Shown piece after piece: positions 44,465 through 52,705 of a DNA stretch of 64,000 bases; within the stretch, counting starts at the first letter, position 1; the number at the start of each line of letters is the position of its first letter. The DNA comes from Stappia stellulata DSM 5886 (GTDB taxonomy: Bacteria > Pseudomonadota > Alphaproteobacteria > Rhizobiales > Stappiaceae). The translations under genes were made by a program, and so were the position numbers. Location: positions 432,843 to 496,842 of the forward strand of contig NZ_KE384082.1 of assembly GCF_000423705.1 (NCBI RefSeq), written 5' to 3'. The notes beneath the pieces were generated by a model. The model was not told the DNA's origin, searched no databases, and worked only from the letters and a program-made list of their open reading frames with translations.

Positions 44465-45037
44465 TCAGAGCTTGTCGACGTTCACCCCGAAGGTGACGGC
44501 ACCGATCACATCCCCGGTATCGGGATCGACAACCGGGACGCTGACCTGGCTCTGCACGGTCTGGGTCGACTCGTCTTCCTCAAGCTCGCTGATGTGCACC
44601 GCATCGGCGCCGACCGAATAGGTCTGCTGCCATTTGGCCTCGTCGCCCTGCCAGTAGTCGGAGGTCACATCGCTCTGGCCGACGTTCAGCCCCTTGGCGT
44701 CCATCACGAAAATCTCGGTGAACAGGCCGTCGCTGCCGTCCTGCACATCCATCAGGTAGCCGGAAACCTCGCTGTCCAGCGCGGCATCGATCATCGGCTG
44801 GTCGGCCGCATCCGCCTGAGCGCGCCATGTCTTGTCGAGCTCATCGATCTTGGCCTGGTCATATCCGGCGGTGGTTTCGTTCTGCGCCTTCACGGCGCTG
44901 ACGACTTCGGGTGCAATCGCGATTTCCGCGATCTGCCCCTTGGCGAGCGTGCTGAGTTCGGCTTCGAACTGATTGGCATTGGCAAGACCGGTCATCATCA
45001 GAAGCGCAACAGCGGACGTAAGGACGTAGTTTTTCAT
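44465..45037 (-). CDS. Secreted stand-alone Cache-like protein next to a chemoreceptor
   Basis: A 190-residue protein with a signal peptide ([24 protein letters not shown]) and no membrane anchor, effector or enzyme motif. The mature sequence reads like a single sensory Cache/PDC domain: [28 protein letters not shown] in outline and the C-terminal [26 protein letters not shown], a pattern usual in periplasmic parts of kinases and receptors. The ATG at 45037 follows AAGGGA. It is upstream of and in line with the chemoreceptor gene, suggesting that it supplies ligand to, or modulates, that receptor. Function is inferred. Confidence 0.75.
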   Translation of the reverse strand: MKNYVLTSAVALLMMTGLANANQFEAELSTLAKGQIAEIAIAPEVVSAVKAQNETTAGYDQAKIDELDKTWRAQADAADQPMIDAALDSEVSGYLMDVQDGSDGLFTEIFVMDAKGLNVGQSDVTSDYWQGDEAKWQQTYSVGADAVHISELEEDESTQTVQSQVSVPVVDPDTGDVIGAVTFGVNVDKL

Positions 45038-45462
45038 CCATTTTCCCTTCAAAGGCCTGGTTTCCTCACCCAAACTTACGTAGTAACCATGACGAACGCC
45101 GGTTAACGGGAAGTGGATGTAGTATAATTTAATCAGATCTATTCAATTATCCTGTCTTGGGAATGCATTTATTGGTTGCAAATATTTAAATATCATCCTT
45201 TCAAGTTGCACTCCCATAAGTCGCTTTCATGTTTCAAAGCTCGCAATGATTGCACAGGCAGACCAAACGCCGGCCGCTGCAGCCCGGCCCCCTCGCGCGA
45301 GCCCGCGCCGCTTGCCCTTTTGCGGGACTTCGGCTATAGCACCGGCGCGCACCTGCACCCCTGGAGGCGGCGCATTCGGACCGAAACCGACCGCCACGCG
45401 TCCTATCCGACACCGGCAGGCGGTTGACCGTTCGTTTTCAACACAACTCAAGGAGAACTGCC
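45038..45462. promoter_or_regulatory. Divergent control region between Cache-like and rplY genes
   Basis: A 425-base interval. The part from 45110 to 45240 is unusually A+T-rich for this genome (AAATATTTAAATAT at about 45183-45196) and includes a TATACT on the minus strand near 45117-45122, a possible -10 for the Cache-like gene. The right side holds the rplY promoter candidate. No ORF is supported; the A+T-rich block could be the edge of acquired DNA or an UP-element. Confidence 0.45.
45312..45340 (+). promoter_or_regulatory. Candidate sigma70-type promoter for rplY
   Basis: TTGCCC, a 17-base spacer, then TATAGC, about 120 bases before the rplY ATG. Both hexamers match the consensus at four or more positions. 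Confidence 0.45.
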
Positions 45463-46092
45463 ATGGCTGAAGGCTATGTGCTGCAGGCTTCGACGAGGGA
45501 CCGGGTCGGCAAGGGGGCCGCTCGCGCACTCCGTCGTCAGGGCCTCGTCCCCGCCGTGATCTACGGCGACAAGAAACCCGCGCTTCCCATCGCGATCCCG
45601 ATGAAGGAATCCACCATCGCGCTTCACCGCGGCGGGTTCATGACCAATCTCGGCACCATCGAGGTGGACGGCAAGACGCATCGCGTCATCGCCAAGGACT
45701 ACCAGCTCGACCCGGTGCGCGACGACCTCATTCACGTCGACTTCCTGCGCGTCGCGAAGGGTTCGGAACTGACCGTCGACATTCCGGTCCACTTCATCAA
45801 CGAAGAGATCTGCCCCGGCATCAAGGCGGGCGGCATGCTGAACGTGGTGCGTCACACCGTCGAGATGACCGTTCCCGCGGATTCCATCCCCGACGCGCTG
45901 ACGATCGACCTCGCAACGGCAAATGTCGGCGACTCGATCCACATTTCGGCGGTCGACGTTCCGGCCGGCTGCATCCCGACGATCACCGACCGCGATTTCA
46001 CCATCGCCACGATCGCGGCACCGGGCGGCGGCTCGTCTTCCGACGAGGAAGAAGCAGAAGCCGACACCGAGGCCGAGGCTTCGGAAGACTGA
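45463..46092 (+). CDS. rplY: 50S ribosomal protein L25, general stress (CTC) form
   Basis: Ribosomal protein L25 binds 5S rRNA. The 209-residue product is the two-domain CTC type: L25 domain ([30 protein letters not shown] region) followed by the TL5 domain ([20 protein letters not shown]). It ends in an acidic, disordered tail ([19 protein letters not shown]). The ATG at 45463 has AAGGAGAA upstream. It is followed by pth and ychF, a conserved order in alphaproteobacteria. Confidence 0.95.
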   Translation: MAEGYVLQASTRDRVGKGAARALRRQGLVPAVIYGDKKPALPIAIPMKESTIALHRGGFMTNLGTIEVDGKTHRVIAKDYQLDPVRDDLIHVDFLRVAKGSELTVDIPVHFINEEICPGIKAGGMLNVVRHTVEMTVPADSIPDALTIDLATANVGDSIHISAVDVPAGCIPTITDRDFTIATIAAPGGGSSSDEEEAEADTEAEASED

Positions 46093-46158
46093 TACCGGCC
46101 TGGCGGTCCGCCCTCTCGCGGGGCCGGACCGTCACGCGGCGGATGACGGAGAGAACCC

Positions 46159-46887
46159 ATGCGGCTCATCGTCGGCCTCGGCAACCCCGGCGCCAAATAC
46201 GCCCGCAACCGGCACAACATCGGTTTCATGGCCGTGGACGCGATCCACGGCCATCATTCGTCCTTCGCCCCCTGGCGAGCGCGGTTCAAGGCGGATGTCG
46301 CCGAGGGCACGCTGGACGGGGAGAAGGTCCTCCTCATGAAACCGCAGACCTTCATGAACGAGTCGGGCCGCGCCGTCGGCGAGGCCGTGCGCTTCTTCAA
46401 GCTTTCCCCGGCCGATGTCGTCGTCCTTTACGACGAACTCGATCTGGCGCCGGGCAAGGTGCGGGTGAAAACCGGCGGCGGCAGCGGCGGCCACAACGGC
46501 ATCCGCTCCATCGACGCGCATCTGGGCAAGGACTATCTCCGGGTGCGCATGGGCATCGGCCATCCCGGTCACAAGGACCGCGTGACCGCGCATGTGCTCG
46601 GCGACTTCTCCAAGGCCGACCGCGACTGGCTCGACCCGCTGCTGGAGGAAACCGGCCGCGAGGCGGCGCTTCTCCTCGGCGAGCGCACCTCGGAATTCTG
46701 CAACCGCATTCACCGGGCCCTGCCGGCTTCGAAAGCGACACGAAGCGAACCGAAGACACCGCGCACGCCCGTTGCGCCGCGCCCCGACGCGCAAGGCCGC
46801 TGGAAAGCGGCCCCGGCGCGCAAGGACACACCCCCGCGCGGCGCCCTGGCGGAAGGGCTTGCCCGCATGTTCGGCAAGAAGGACTAG
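46159..46887 (+). CDS. pth: Peptidyl-tRNA hydrolase
   Basis: Pth releases tRNA from stalled peptidyl-tRNA. The 242-residue product has [18 protein letters not shown] (catalytic His and Asn), [34 protein letters not shown] (pieces) and [11 protein letters not shown]. The last 50 residues form a basic, Pro/Ala-rich tail typical of alphaproteobacterial Pth and not part of the catalytic core. It lies 66 bases after rplY and six bases before ychF, so the three are likely co-transcribed. Confidence 0.95.
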   Translation: MRLIVGLGNPGAKYARNRHNIGFMAVDAIHGHHSSFAPWRARFKADVAEGTLDGEKVLLMKPQTFMNESGRAVGEAVRFFKLSPADVVVLYDELDLAPGKVRVKTGGGSGGHNGIRSIDAHLGKDYLRVRMGIGHPGHKDRVTAHVLGDFSKADRDWLDPLLEETGREAALLLGERTSEFCNRIHRALPASKATRSEPKTPRTPVAPRPDAQGRWKAAPARKDTPPRGALAEGLARMFGKKD

Positions 46888-46893
46888 ATTGAA

Positions 46894-47994
46894 ATGGGTT
46901 TTCAGTGCGGCATCGTCGGCCTCCCCAATGTGGGCAAGTCCACGCTGTTCAATGCCTTGACCAAGACGGCGGCGGCGCAGGCGGCGAATTATCCGTTTTG
47001 CACGATCGAACCCAACACGGGTGAAGTCGCCGTCCCGGACCCGCGTCTCGACGAGATCGCCAAGATCGCCAAGTCGGCAAACATCCTGCCGACCCGGCTG
47101 ACCTTCGTCGACATCGCCGGCCTTGTGCGCGGTGCCTCCAAGGGCGAGGGCCTCGGCAACCAGTTCCTCGCCAATATCCGCGAGGTCGACGCCATCGCGC
47201 ATGTGCTGCGTTGCTTCGAGGACGACGACATCACCCATGTCGACGGCCGCATCGACCCGATCGCCGACGCCCAGACCGTCGAGACGGAGCTGATGGTCTC
47301 CGACCTGGAGAGCCTGGAACGCCGCCTTGCGCCGCTGAAGAAGAAGGCGACCGGCGGCGACAAGGAGGCCAAGGCGGTGATCCCGATCATGGAAGGCGCG
47401 CTGGCACTGCTGCAGGAAGGCAAGCCGGCCCGGCTTCTCGACGTCTCCACGCCGGAGGAAAAGAAGATCCTCGACGGGCTGAACCTGCTGTCCACGAAGC
47501 CGATCCTCTATGTCTGCAACGTCGAGGAAGGCTCCGCCGGCACCGGCAATTCCCAGTCGGACCGCGTCCGGGAAATGGCGGAAGCGGAAGGGGCGGCCTG
47601 CGTCGTGATCTCGGCCGCCATCGAGTCGGAGATCGCCCAGCTCGACGACAGCGAGCAGGCCGACTACCTGGAAACCATGGGGTTGACCGAGCCCGGTCTC
47701 GACCGCCTGATCCGCGCCGGCTACGACCTGCTCGAGCTGATCACCTATTTCACCGCCGGTCCCAAGGAAACCCGCGCCTGGACCATTCAAAAGGGCACCA
47801 AGGCGCCCCAGGCGGCGGGCGTGATCCACACCGACTTCGAACGCGGCTTCATCCGCGCGCAGACGATTGCCTTCGACGACTATGTCGCGCTCGGCGGCGA
47901 AAGCGGCGCCAAGGAAGCCGGCAAGGCGCGCGACGAGGGCAAGGAGTATGTGGTGAAGGACGGCGACGTCCTGCTCTTCAAGTTCAACACCTGA
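46894..47994 (+). CDS. ychF: Redox-regulated ATPase/GTPase YchF (OLA1 family)
   Basis: A 366-residue P-loop NTPase of the Obg/YchF group that prefers ATP and binds ribosomes. It has Walker A GLPNVGKST, the NYPFCTIEPNTG switch region, G3 DIAGLVRGASKGEGLGNQFL in outline, a coiled-coil arm, NVEE at G4 and the C-terminal TGS domain (GVIHTDFERGFIRAQTI). Length and motifs are complete. It follows pth by six bases. An inverted repeat at 48031 may end the transcript. Confidence 0.96.
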   Translation: MGFQCGIVGLPNVGKSTLFNALTKTAAAQAANYPFCTIEPNTGEVAVPDPRLDEIAKIAKSANILPTRLTFVDIAGLVRGASKGEGLGNQFLANIREVDAIAHVLRCFEDDDITHVDGRIDPIADAQTVETELMVSDLESLERRLAPLKKKATGGDKEAKAVIPIMEGALALLQEGKPARLLDVSTPEEKKILDGLNLLSTKPILYVCNVEEGSAGTGNSQSDRVREMAEAEGAACVVISAAIESEIAQLDDSEQADYLETMGLTEPGLDRLIRAGYDLLELITYFTAGPKETRAWTIQKGTKAPQAAGVIHTDFERGFIRAQTIAFDDYVALGGESGAKEAGKARDEGKEYVVKDGDVLLFKFNT

Positions 47995-48030
47995 GGACCA
48001 CCGGTCCGATCGTATTGGCATGCGCATCCC

Positions 48031-48053
48031 GGCCGGCGGCACCCCCGCCGGCC
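48031..48053 (+). terminator. Terminator-like inverted repeat after ychF
   Basis: GGCCGGCGG pairs with CCGCCGGCC across a five-base loop, 36 bases after the ychF stop. Only a weak GAACTGTTT follows, so termination may be partial. Confidence 0.4.
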
Positions 48054-48173
48054 GAACTGTTTGCAGTCGCGGAACCTTGCCCGCAGATGGCGGAGGCGTT
48101 CCCCAAGTCATTGTTTAAGGCTTTATTTCCATTGATTTTTTTCTGATTGTTAAAGGCTCGGAACTTAAGCTGA

Positions 48174-48202
48174 GTGCATTGTCTTTTCACTCGATAATGC
48201 AC
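48174..48202 (+). promoter_or_regulatory. Inverted repeat in the leader of the Ntn-hydrolase gene
   Basis: GTGCATT and AATGCAC are perfect arms separated by 15 bases, ending a few bases before the AGGA ribosome-binding site of the gene at 48219. It could be a regulator site or a leader stem-loop. Confidence 0.45.
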
Positions 48203-48218
48203 GTTAGGATCCGTTCGA

Positions 48219-49313
48219 ATGTCCAAATCCAAAATCCTTCCCGCTCTCGCCGCCGCCCTGATGTTCAGCGTCAGTGTCCTGCCGCAGGCCGCGCTCGCCT
48301 GCACGCGCACCGTCTATGTCGGCGACGACAACACGGTGATCACCGGCCGCAACATGGACTGGATGGAGGACATGCAGACCGATCTCTGGGTCTTCCCGCG
48401 CGGCATGAAGCGCTCCGGCAACGCCGGCCCCGGTTCGCCGGAATGGTCAGCCAAATACGGCAGCGTCATCGCGTCGGGCTACAACACCGCAAGCGCGGAC
48501 GGGATGAACGAGAAGGGGCTTGTCGCGAACATGCTCTATCTCGCCGAATCCGACTACGGCAACGACACCGGCCGCACGCCGCTGGTGATCGGCATGTGGG
48601 CGCAATATGTGCTCGACAATTTCGCGACCGTTGCGGAAACCGTCGAGGGCCTGAAGGCGGCCAACTTCCAGATCGTCGCGCCGAAACTGCCCAACGGCTC
48701 GGCCGCGACGCTGCATCTGTCGATTTCCGACCCCAGCGGCGACAGCGCGATCTTCGAGTATGTGAAGGGTGAGCTCGTCGTCCATCACAGCAAGGACTAC
48801 AAGGTGATGACCAATTCGCCGGTGTACGACCAGCAGCTGGCGCTCACCACCTATTGGGACAAGGTCGGCGGCAACGCCTTCCTGCCGGGCACCATCAGCG
48901 CCGCCGACCGCTTCGTGCGGGCCTCCTTCCTGCTGGATTCGGCCACCAAGAAAATCGACAAGAGCTTCATCGACGCAGTGCCGGGCAAGACCTATGCAAA
49001 CCAGGCCGTCGCCCAGTCGCTTTCCATCATGCGCGGCGTGAGCGTGCCGCTCGGCATCTCTTCCCCCGGCGAGCCGAACATCGCCTCGACCCTGTGGCGC
49101 ACCGCGGCCGACCAGACCAATCTGGTCTACTTCTTCGACAGCGCCACGACGCCGAACACGTTCTGGGTCGAATTCGCCGACATGGACTTCTCGGAAGGTG
49201 CCGAACCGAAGAAACTGCCGATCGCCGGCGGTCACTATTACTCCGGCAATACCGCGGAGCATTTCGAGGCCGCCAAACCGTTCGAATTCATGACGGCGAA
49301 CGGCCGGGACTGA
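48219..49313 (+). CDS. Exported linear amide C-N hydrolase (choloylglycine hydrolase family)
   Basis: A 364-residue Ntn-hydrolase. The signal peptide ends ALA|CTRT, so signal peptidase cleavage itself exposes the catalytic N-terminal Cys28. Other active-site parts follow: GRNMDWMED (Arg, Asp), DGMNEKGL and the Asn/Arg region around NSPVYDQQ. The family includes bile-salt hydrolase, penicillin V acylase and enzymes that cut acyl-homoserine lactones, so the product may degrade amide signals or antibiotics in the periplasm; the substrate is not predictable here. It is a single-gene unit between ychF and the MaoC pair. Confidence 0.92.
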   Translation: MSKSKILPALAAALMFSVSVLPQAALACTRTVYVGDDNTVITGRNMDWMEDMQTDLWVFPRGMKRSGNAGPGSPEWSAKYGSVIASGYNTASADGMNEKGLVANMLYLAESDYGNDTGRTPLVIGMWAQYVLDNFATVAETVEGLKAANFQIVAPKLPNGSAATLHLSISDPSGDSAIFEYVKGELVVHHSKDYKVMTNSPVYDQQLALTTYWDKVGGNAFLPGTISAADRFVRASFLLDSATKKIDKSFIDAVPGKTYANQAVAQSLSIMRGVSVPLGISSPGEPNIASTLWRTAADQTNLVYFFDSATTPNTFWVEFADMDFSEGAEPKKLPIAGGHYYSGNTAEHFEAAKPFEFMTANGRD

Positions 49314-49490
49314 CCTGACCGCAGCACGCAATACAAAGAGACAAAGGGGACCGGGCGGAACAATTGTTTTGCCCGGTTTCCGCCTGCCCCCGGCGCAAGG
49401 ACCGATCGTGCGCTTCTGACGTGTCGCAAGGGCCGCCTGAAGGCGAAAACCGGCCGTTCCGGCTCGCGTTTCGCCCTTGGGGGACAGCCC
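49314..49490. other. Interval after the Ntn-hydrolase gene
   Basis: Part of a 390-base stretch between the hydrolase and the MaoC pair. It holds the palindrome at 49350-49377 and otherwise nothing recognisable before the small ORF at 49491. Confidence 0.35.
49350..49377 (+). terminator. Long palindrome after the Ntn-hydrolase gene
   Basis: ACCGGGC/GCCCGGT arms enclose AACAATTGTT, with two G-T wobble pairs bridging, so 14 bases could pair. Only TT follows, so it may be a weak terminator or a protein site. Confidence 0.5.
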
Positions 49491-49652
49491 ATGCGCCTGC
49501 ATTCCCTGGCTTTTGTCGCGGCCGTCACCGCCCGCTTCCTGCCGGCGCCGCGCTGGCGCAGGGAACCGGAACGGCTCGACAAGCCGATTTCCATCGGCAT
49601 CCGTGCGGCGGGCAACATCTGTCCCGACCTCAACGAAATCTATTTCGACTGA
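49491..49652 (+). CDS. Possible 53-codon small ORF upstream of the MaoC pair
   Basis: An ATG frame whose first 14 residues (MRLHSLAFVAAVTA) look like the start of a signal peptide, then a basic stretch, ending in ICPDLNEIYFD. Third codon positions are mostly G or C, as in real genes here. A +1/-1 shift after residue 14 would give a more typical signal peptide (LPAGAALAQ), so this may be the remains of a frameshifted exported protein. No family recognised. The ribosome-binding site is weak. It ends 51 bases before the MaoC gene. Confidence 0.3.
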   Translation: MRLHSLAFVAAVTARFLPAPRWRREPERLDKPISIGIRAAGNICPDLNEIYFD

Positions 49653-49703
49653 CCGTGCCGGATCCGCTCGACACGATGACGGGGCTGCGTATAGTCCTGC
49701 GTC

Positions 49704-50162
49704 ATGAGTGAGTTCCGCTATTTCGAGGACTTCCATCCGGGTGAGACACTGTCGCTCGGATCGAAGACCGTCAGCCGCGACGAGATCGTCGCCTTCGCCG
49801 CCGAGTTCGACCCTCAGCCGTTTCACCTCGACGAGGAAGCCGGCAAGGCCTCGCTGCTCGGCGGCCTGGCCGCTTCCGGCTGGCATACCGCGTCGATGCT
49901 GATGCGGCTTCTATGCGACAATCTCCTTCTCGCCTCGTCCTGCAAGGGCTCGCCCGGCGTCGAGGATCTTCGCTGGATGCGGCCCGTCCATCCGGGGGAC
50001 ACATTGACGGCGACGGCGGAGGTCGTCTCGGCTCGCGCCCTGCAGTCCCGCCCCGGCCTCGGCCTCGTGCAATTCGTCTTCACGCTGAAGAACCAGGAAG
50101 ATGCACCCGTGATGAGCGAGAAGAGCGTGATCATGTTCGAACGCCGGGAGGTCGCGCAATGA
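49704..50162 (+). CDS. MaoC-like hotdog-fold dehydratase, first of pair
   Basis: A 152-residue hotdog-fold protein of the MaoC/(R)-enoyl-CoA hydratase type. The catalytic region is FAAEFDPQPFHLDEEA (Asp and His), followed by GGLAASGWHTASMLMRLL and RWMRPVHPGDTL. Single-domain MaoC proteins act on enoyl-CoA or related thioesters. The stop overlaps the ATG of a second, similar MaoC gene. In other bacteria such adjacent pairs form a heterodimer or a two-fold enzyme; that is a reasonable guess here. Cytoplasmic. Confidence 0.9.
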   Translation: MSEFRYFEDFHPGETLSLGSKTVSRDEIVAFAAEFDPQPFHLDEEAGKASLLGGLAASGWHTASMLMRLLCDNLLLASSCKGSPGVEDLRWMRPVHPGDTLTATAEVVSARALQSRPGLGLVQFVFTLKNQEDAPVMSEKSVIMFERREVAQ

Positions 50163-50635
50163 CCTGGTTCGAGGACCTGAAGATCGGCGAGTTCCGCGAT
50201 CTGGGCACCTACACATTCACCGAGGAAAACATCACGCGCTTCGCCGCCGCCTTCGACCCGCAGCCGTTCCACCTGTCCGACGCCGCGGCGCGCGCCACCC
50301 ACTTCGGCGCGCTGTGCGCCTCCGGCTGGCATACCGCGTCGGTCTGGATGAAGTTGCTGGTTGCCAGCGTGCAGGCCGAAACCGAACGAACGGGCGAGCC
50401 GCCGCGCTTCGGCCCCTCGCCCGGGTTTTCCAACCTGAAATGGATCCGTCCGGTCTTTGCCGGCGACACGATCCGCTACACCTCGCGCCTCGTCGACAAG
50501 ACCCCGCTCAGGACCCGTCCGGCCTGGGGTCTTGCCACCCACGAAAACGAAGGCATCAACCAGGACGGCGTGACGGTGTTCGCCTTCGCCGGCAAGGTGC
50601 TGGTGGCCCGGAGGCCGGACGCGGCGGGCGGCTGA
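50159..50635 (+). CDS. MaoC-like hotdog-fold dehydratase, second of pair
   Basis: A 158-residue paralogue of the preceding protein. Shared landmarks are FEDLKIGE at the start, FAAAFDPQPFHLSDAAA with the catalytic Asp/His, GALCASGWHTASVWMKLL, and KWIRPVFAGDTI. The ATG at 50159 overlaps the previous stop (ATGA), so the two are made together in similar amounts. The pair looks like a local duplication followed by divergence. Both subunits keep the catalytic residues, so the duplication has not left an obvious inactive partner. Confidence 0.9.
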   Translation: MTWFEDLKIGEFRDLGTYTFTEENITRFAAAFDPQPFHLSDAAARATHFGALCASGWHTASVWMKLLVASVQAETERTGEPPRFGPSPGFSNLKWIRPVFAGDTIRYTSRLVDKTPLRTRPAWGLATHENEGINQDGVTVFAFAGKVLVARRPDAAGG

Positions 50636-50648
50636 GCCACCCGCGCCG

Positions 50649-51128
50649 TCAAATCGCGCGTGCGAATACGACCTCGTCGTGGATCGGGATGCCATATTCG
50701 CCCGACAGCGGGATTTCCGGCTTGAGCTTGCGCTCCTCGTCGATCGCGCCGGGCACGACCTTTTCCAGCCGGAAGCCGCGGCGCTGATAAAACCGGAATG
50801 CATCGAGATTGTCGTTGGAGGTCCGCACCAGCAAACGGCGGATACCGCTCTCGACTGCAGATCCCACCACCGAGTTGAGCAGCAACGTGCCGACGCCGCT
50901 CCAGCGACTCAGCGAATCGAGCGTCAGGATTTCCCACTCGGCGTCGCGCTTGATCAGCGTGACAAGCCCGGCAACCTCGCCGTCGTCCTCCGCAAGAAAC
51001 CCCGGCAGGCGCGATCCGTCGATCATCTCGCCCTCGATCAGGATTTCAGGGCTGGTCCAGCGACGTGTCAGCAGGTCGACGACCGCCGGGCGATCGTCTT
51101 CCGTGGTGGCTCGGATGCTCACCGCCAT
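50649..51128 (-). CDS. GNAT family N-acetyltransferase
   Basis: A 159-residue single GNAT domain: start VSIRATTEDDRPAVVDLL, acetyl-CoA loop in LDSLSRWSGVGTLLLNSVV, and NDNLDAFRFYQRRGFRLEKV near the end. The CoA loop reads SRWSGVG, where the consensus Q/RxxGxG/A is conserved in outline. The ATG at 51128 follows GGGGAA; an in-frame start at 51185 adds an unrelated Arg/Cys-rich tail. Substrate unknown. It converges with the MaoC pair; bluB lies upstream in the same direction. Confidence 0.85.
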   Translation of the reverse strand: MAVSIRATTEDDRPAVVDLLTRRWTSPEILIEGEMIDGSRLPGFLAEDDGEVAGLVTLIKRDAEWEILTLDSLSRWSGVGTLLLNSVVGSAVESGIRRLLVRTSNDNLDAFRFYQRRGFRLEKVVPGAIDEERKLKPEIPLSGEYGIPIHDEVVFARAI

Positions 51129-51185
51129 TTCGTTTCCCCTGTCGGTTTCGGCGTGTCTCCGTCTACACAGACGGCAAACGCGCAT

Positions 51186-51860
51186 TCATCTGCGCACCCA
51201 TCGCGCGTCGAGGCCGGTACCGGCCTGCCAGCCGGCCCGTTCAAGCTCGGGATCAAGATGCTCTTCTGCCGGATAGCCCATACACAGATAGGCAATCAAG
51301 CGCCATGAAGCCGGCACGTCGAGCGCGTCGGCAACGGTTTCCGGCTCCAGGATCGACACCCAGCCAAGCCCCACGCCCTGCGCGCGCGCGGCAAGCCACA
51401 GCGTGTTGACCGCGCAAACGCAGGAATAGGCCAGCATCTCCGGCATGGTCCGCCGTCCAAGTCCGGCCCCCTGCCCGGTCTCCCCGTCACAGAAGACCGC
51501 CAGTTGCACAGGGGCACGCGAGAGCCCCTCGAGCTTGAGCGTCGCGTAAAGGCTGGCCGTTTCGCCCGAATAAGAAGCAAGCGCCTCCCGATTCGCACGG
51601 CGAAAGCTCGCTCGTACCGCCTCGCGGCGCGCGGCCTCATCGACCGTCACGAAGCGCCACGGCTGACTGTTTCCGACCGAGGGCGCCATATGCGCGGCTT
51701 TGAGAAGCCGCTGGAGCATGTCGTCTGGAAGCGGATCGGTGCGAAACCGCCGCACGTCCCGACGCCACGCCAGCAGGTCCTCGAAGCGGGCGAGAAAGGC
51801 CGCGTCGAAGACGCCGCCCGCACCCGGTCCCGCCGAAGCGCTGTCGGGCGTCTCCGTCAA
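51186..51860 (-). CDS. bluB: 5,6-dimethylbenzimidazole synthase
   Basis: BluB breaks down FMNH2 with oxygen to form dimethylbenzimidazole, the lower ligand of vitamin B12. The 224-residue product is a nitroreductase-fold flavin enzyme with [61 protein letters not shown] in outline and the [10 protein letters not shown] ending, all matching BluB. No cobalamin riboswitch is seen near it. Its ATG overlaps the apt stop by four bases, so it is expressed with apt. Other B12 genes are outside the window. Confidence 0.92.
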   Translation of the reverse strand: MTETPDSASAGPGAGGVFDAAFLARFEDLLAWRRDVRRFRTDPLPDDMLQRLLKAAHMAPSVGNSQPWRFVTVDEAARREAVRASFRRANREALASYSGETASLYATLKLEGLSRAPVQLAVFCDGETGQGAGLGRRTMPEMLAYSCVCAVNTLWLAARAQGVGLGWVSILEPETVADALDVPASWRLIAYLCMGYPAEEHLDPELERAGWQAGTGLDARWVRR

Positions 51861-52405
51861 TGCCCGGGAAACGCCACGAGCGTGCGCACAGGCACGCCGA
51901 GCGCCTCGATCTTCGCCCGTCCGCCAAGATCGGGCAGGTCGACGATGAAACAGGCCGCAATCACCTCCGCGCCGATCTGCTGCAGCAGACGCGTGGCGGC
52001 TTCCGCCGTTCCGCCGGTCGCGATCAGGTCGTCAACGAGAATGACCTTTTCGCCGGGCTTGATGGCGTCCTTGTGCATTTCCATCTCGTCGAGGCCGTAT
52101 TCCAGCGAATAGGCGATGCGCACCGTCTCGTAGGGCAGCTTGCCCTTCTTGCGGATCGGGACGAAGCCGGCCGACAGCTGGTGCGCCACCGCGCCGCCCA
52201 GGATAAAGCCGCGCGCCTCGATGCCCGCGACCTGATCGACCTTCGATCCGGCCCAGGGCTGCACAAGCGCATCGACCGCGCGGCGGAAGGCACGCGCATT
52301 GCCGAGCAGCGTCGTGATATCGCGGAATATGATCCCTTCCTTGGGATAGTCGGGAATCGTGCGGATCGCCGCAAGAAGTTCGTCCGATACACTGTTGTCT
52401 GCCAT
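51857..52405 (-). CDS. apt: Adenine phosphoribosyltransferase
   Basis: Apt converts adenine and PRPP to AMP. The 182-residue product has [32 protein letters not shown] and the PRPP-binding signature [16 protein letters not shown]. The ATG at 52405 has GAGG seven bases upstream; the TTG six bases earlier is less likely. The gene is the first of the apt-bluB pair. mtnP, which releases adenine from methylthioadenosine, lies close by, so the two may act in one salvage route. Cytoplasmic. Confidence 0.95.
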   Translation of the reverse strand: MADNSVSDELLAAIRTIPDYPKEGIIFRDITTLLGNARAFRRAVDALVQPWAGSKVDQVAGIEARGFILGGAVAHQLSAGFVPIRKKGKLPYETVRIAYSLEYGLDEMEMHKDAIKPGEKVILVDDLIATGGTAEAATRLLQQIGAEVIAACFIVDLPDLGGRAKIEALGVPVRTLVAFPGH

Positions 52406-52497
52406 CTTCAAGCCTCGCTGTTGTCTGCCGCGCGCCTTCGGAGCATCATCGGCGGCGTTGATTGCCTTGCAATTTCAAGAAAGATCGGGAACCCACC

Positions 52498-52704
52498 ATG
52501 AGCGAAAAACAAACCGTGACCATCACCGACATCGACATCCCGTTTGTCCGCCTGATGATGATCATCATCAAGGTCTCGCTGGCCGCCATTCCTGCCGCGA
52601 TCGTGGTGTCCCTCATCCTCGGCGTGATCATGAGCCTCTTTGCCGGGGTCTTCGGGGGCCTCGGCATGATGGGCCCATGGATGCACGGCGGGCGCGCGCT
52701 TTAA
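52498..52704 (+). CDS. Small single-helix membrane protein between apt and mtnP
   Basis: A 68-residue product. A polar start (TVTITDIDIPF) is followed by a long hydrophobic segment from about residue 20 to 58 (MMIIIKVSLAAIPAAIVVSLILGVIMSLFAGVFGGL) long enough for one long or two short helices, then a short MHGGRAL tail. The ATG at 52498 follows GGGAA. The gene is divergent from apt and its stop is adjacent to the stop of mtnP. Small membrane proteins here are common in related genomes, but I do not know the function. Confidence 0.7.
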   Translation: MSEKQTVTITDIDIPFVRLMMIIIKVSLAAIPAAIVVSLILGVIMSLFAGVFGGLGMMGPWMHGGRAL

Positions 52705-52705
52705 C

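Noticed and set aside
51861-52497. Cobalamin riboswitch for bluB
   Set aside because: bluB is coupled to apt and no B12-box sequence is visible upstream of either gene.
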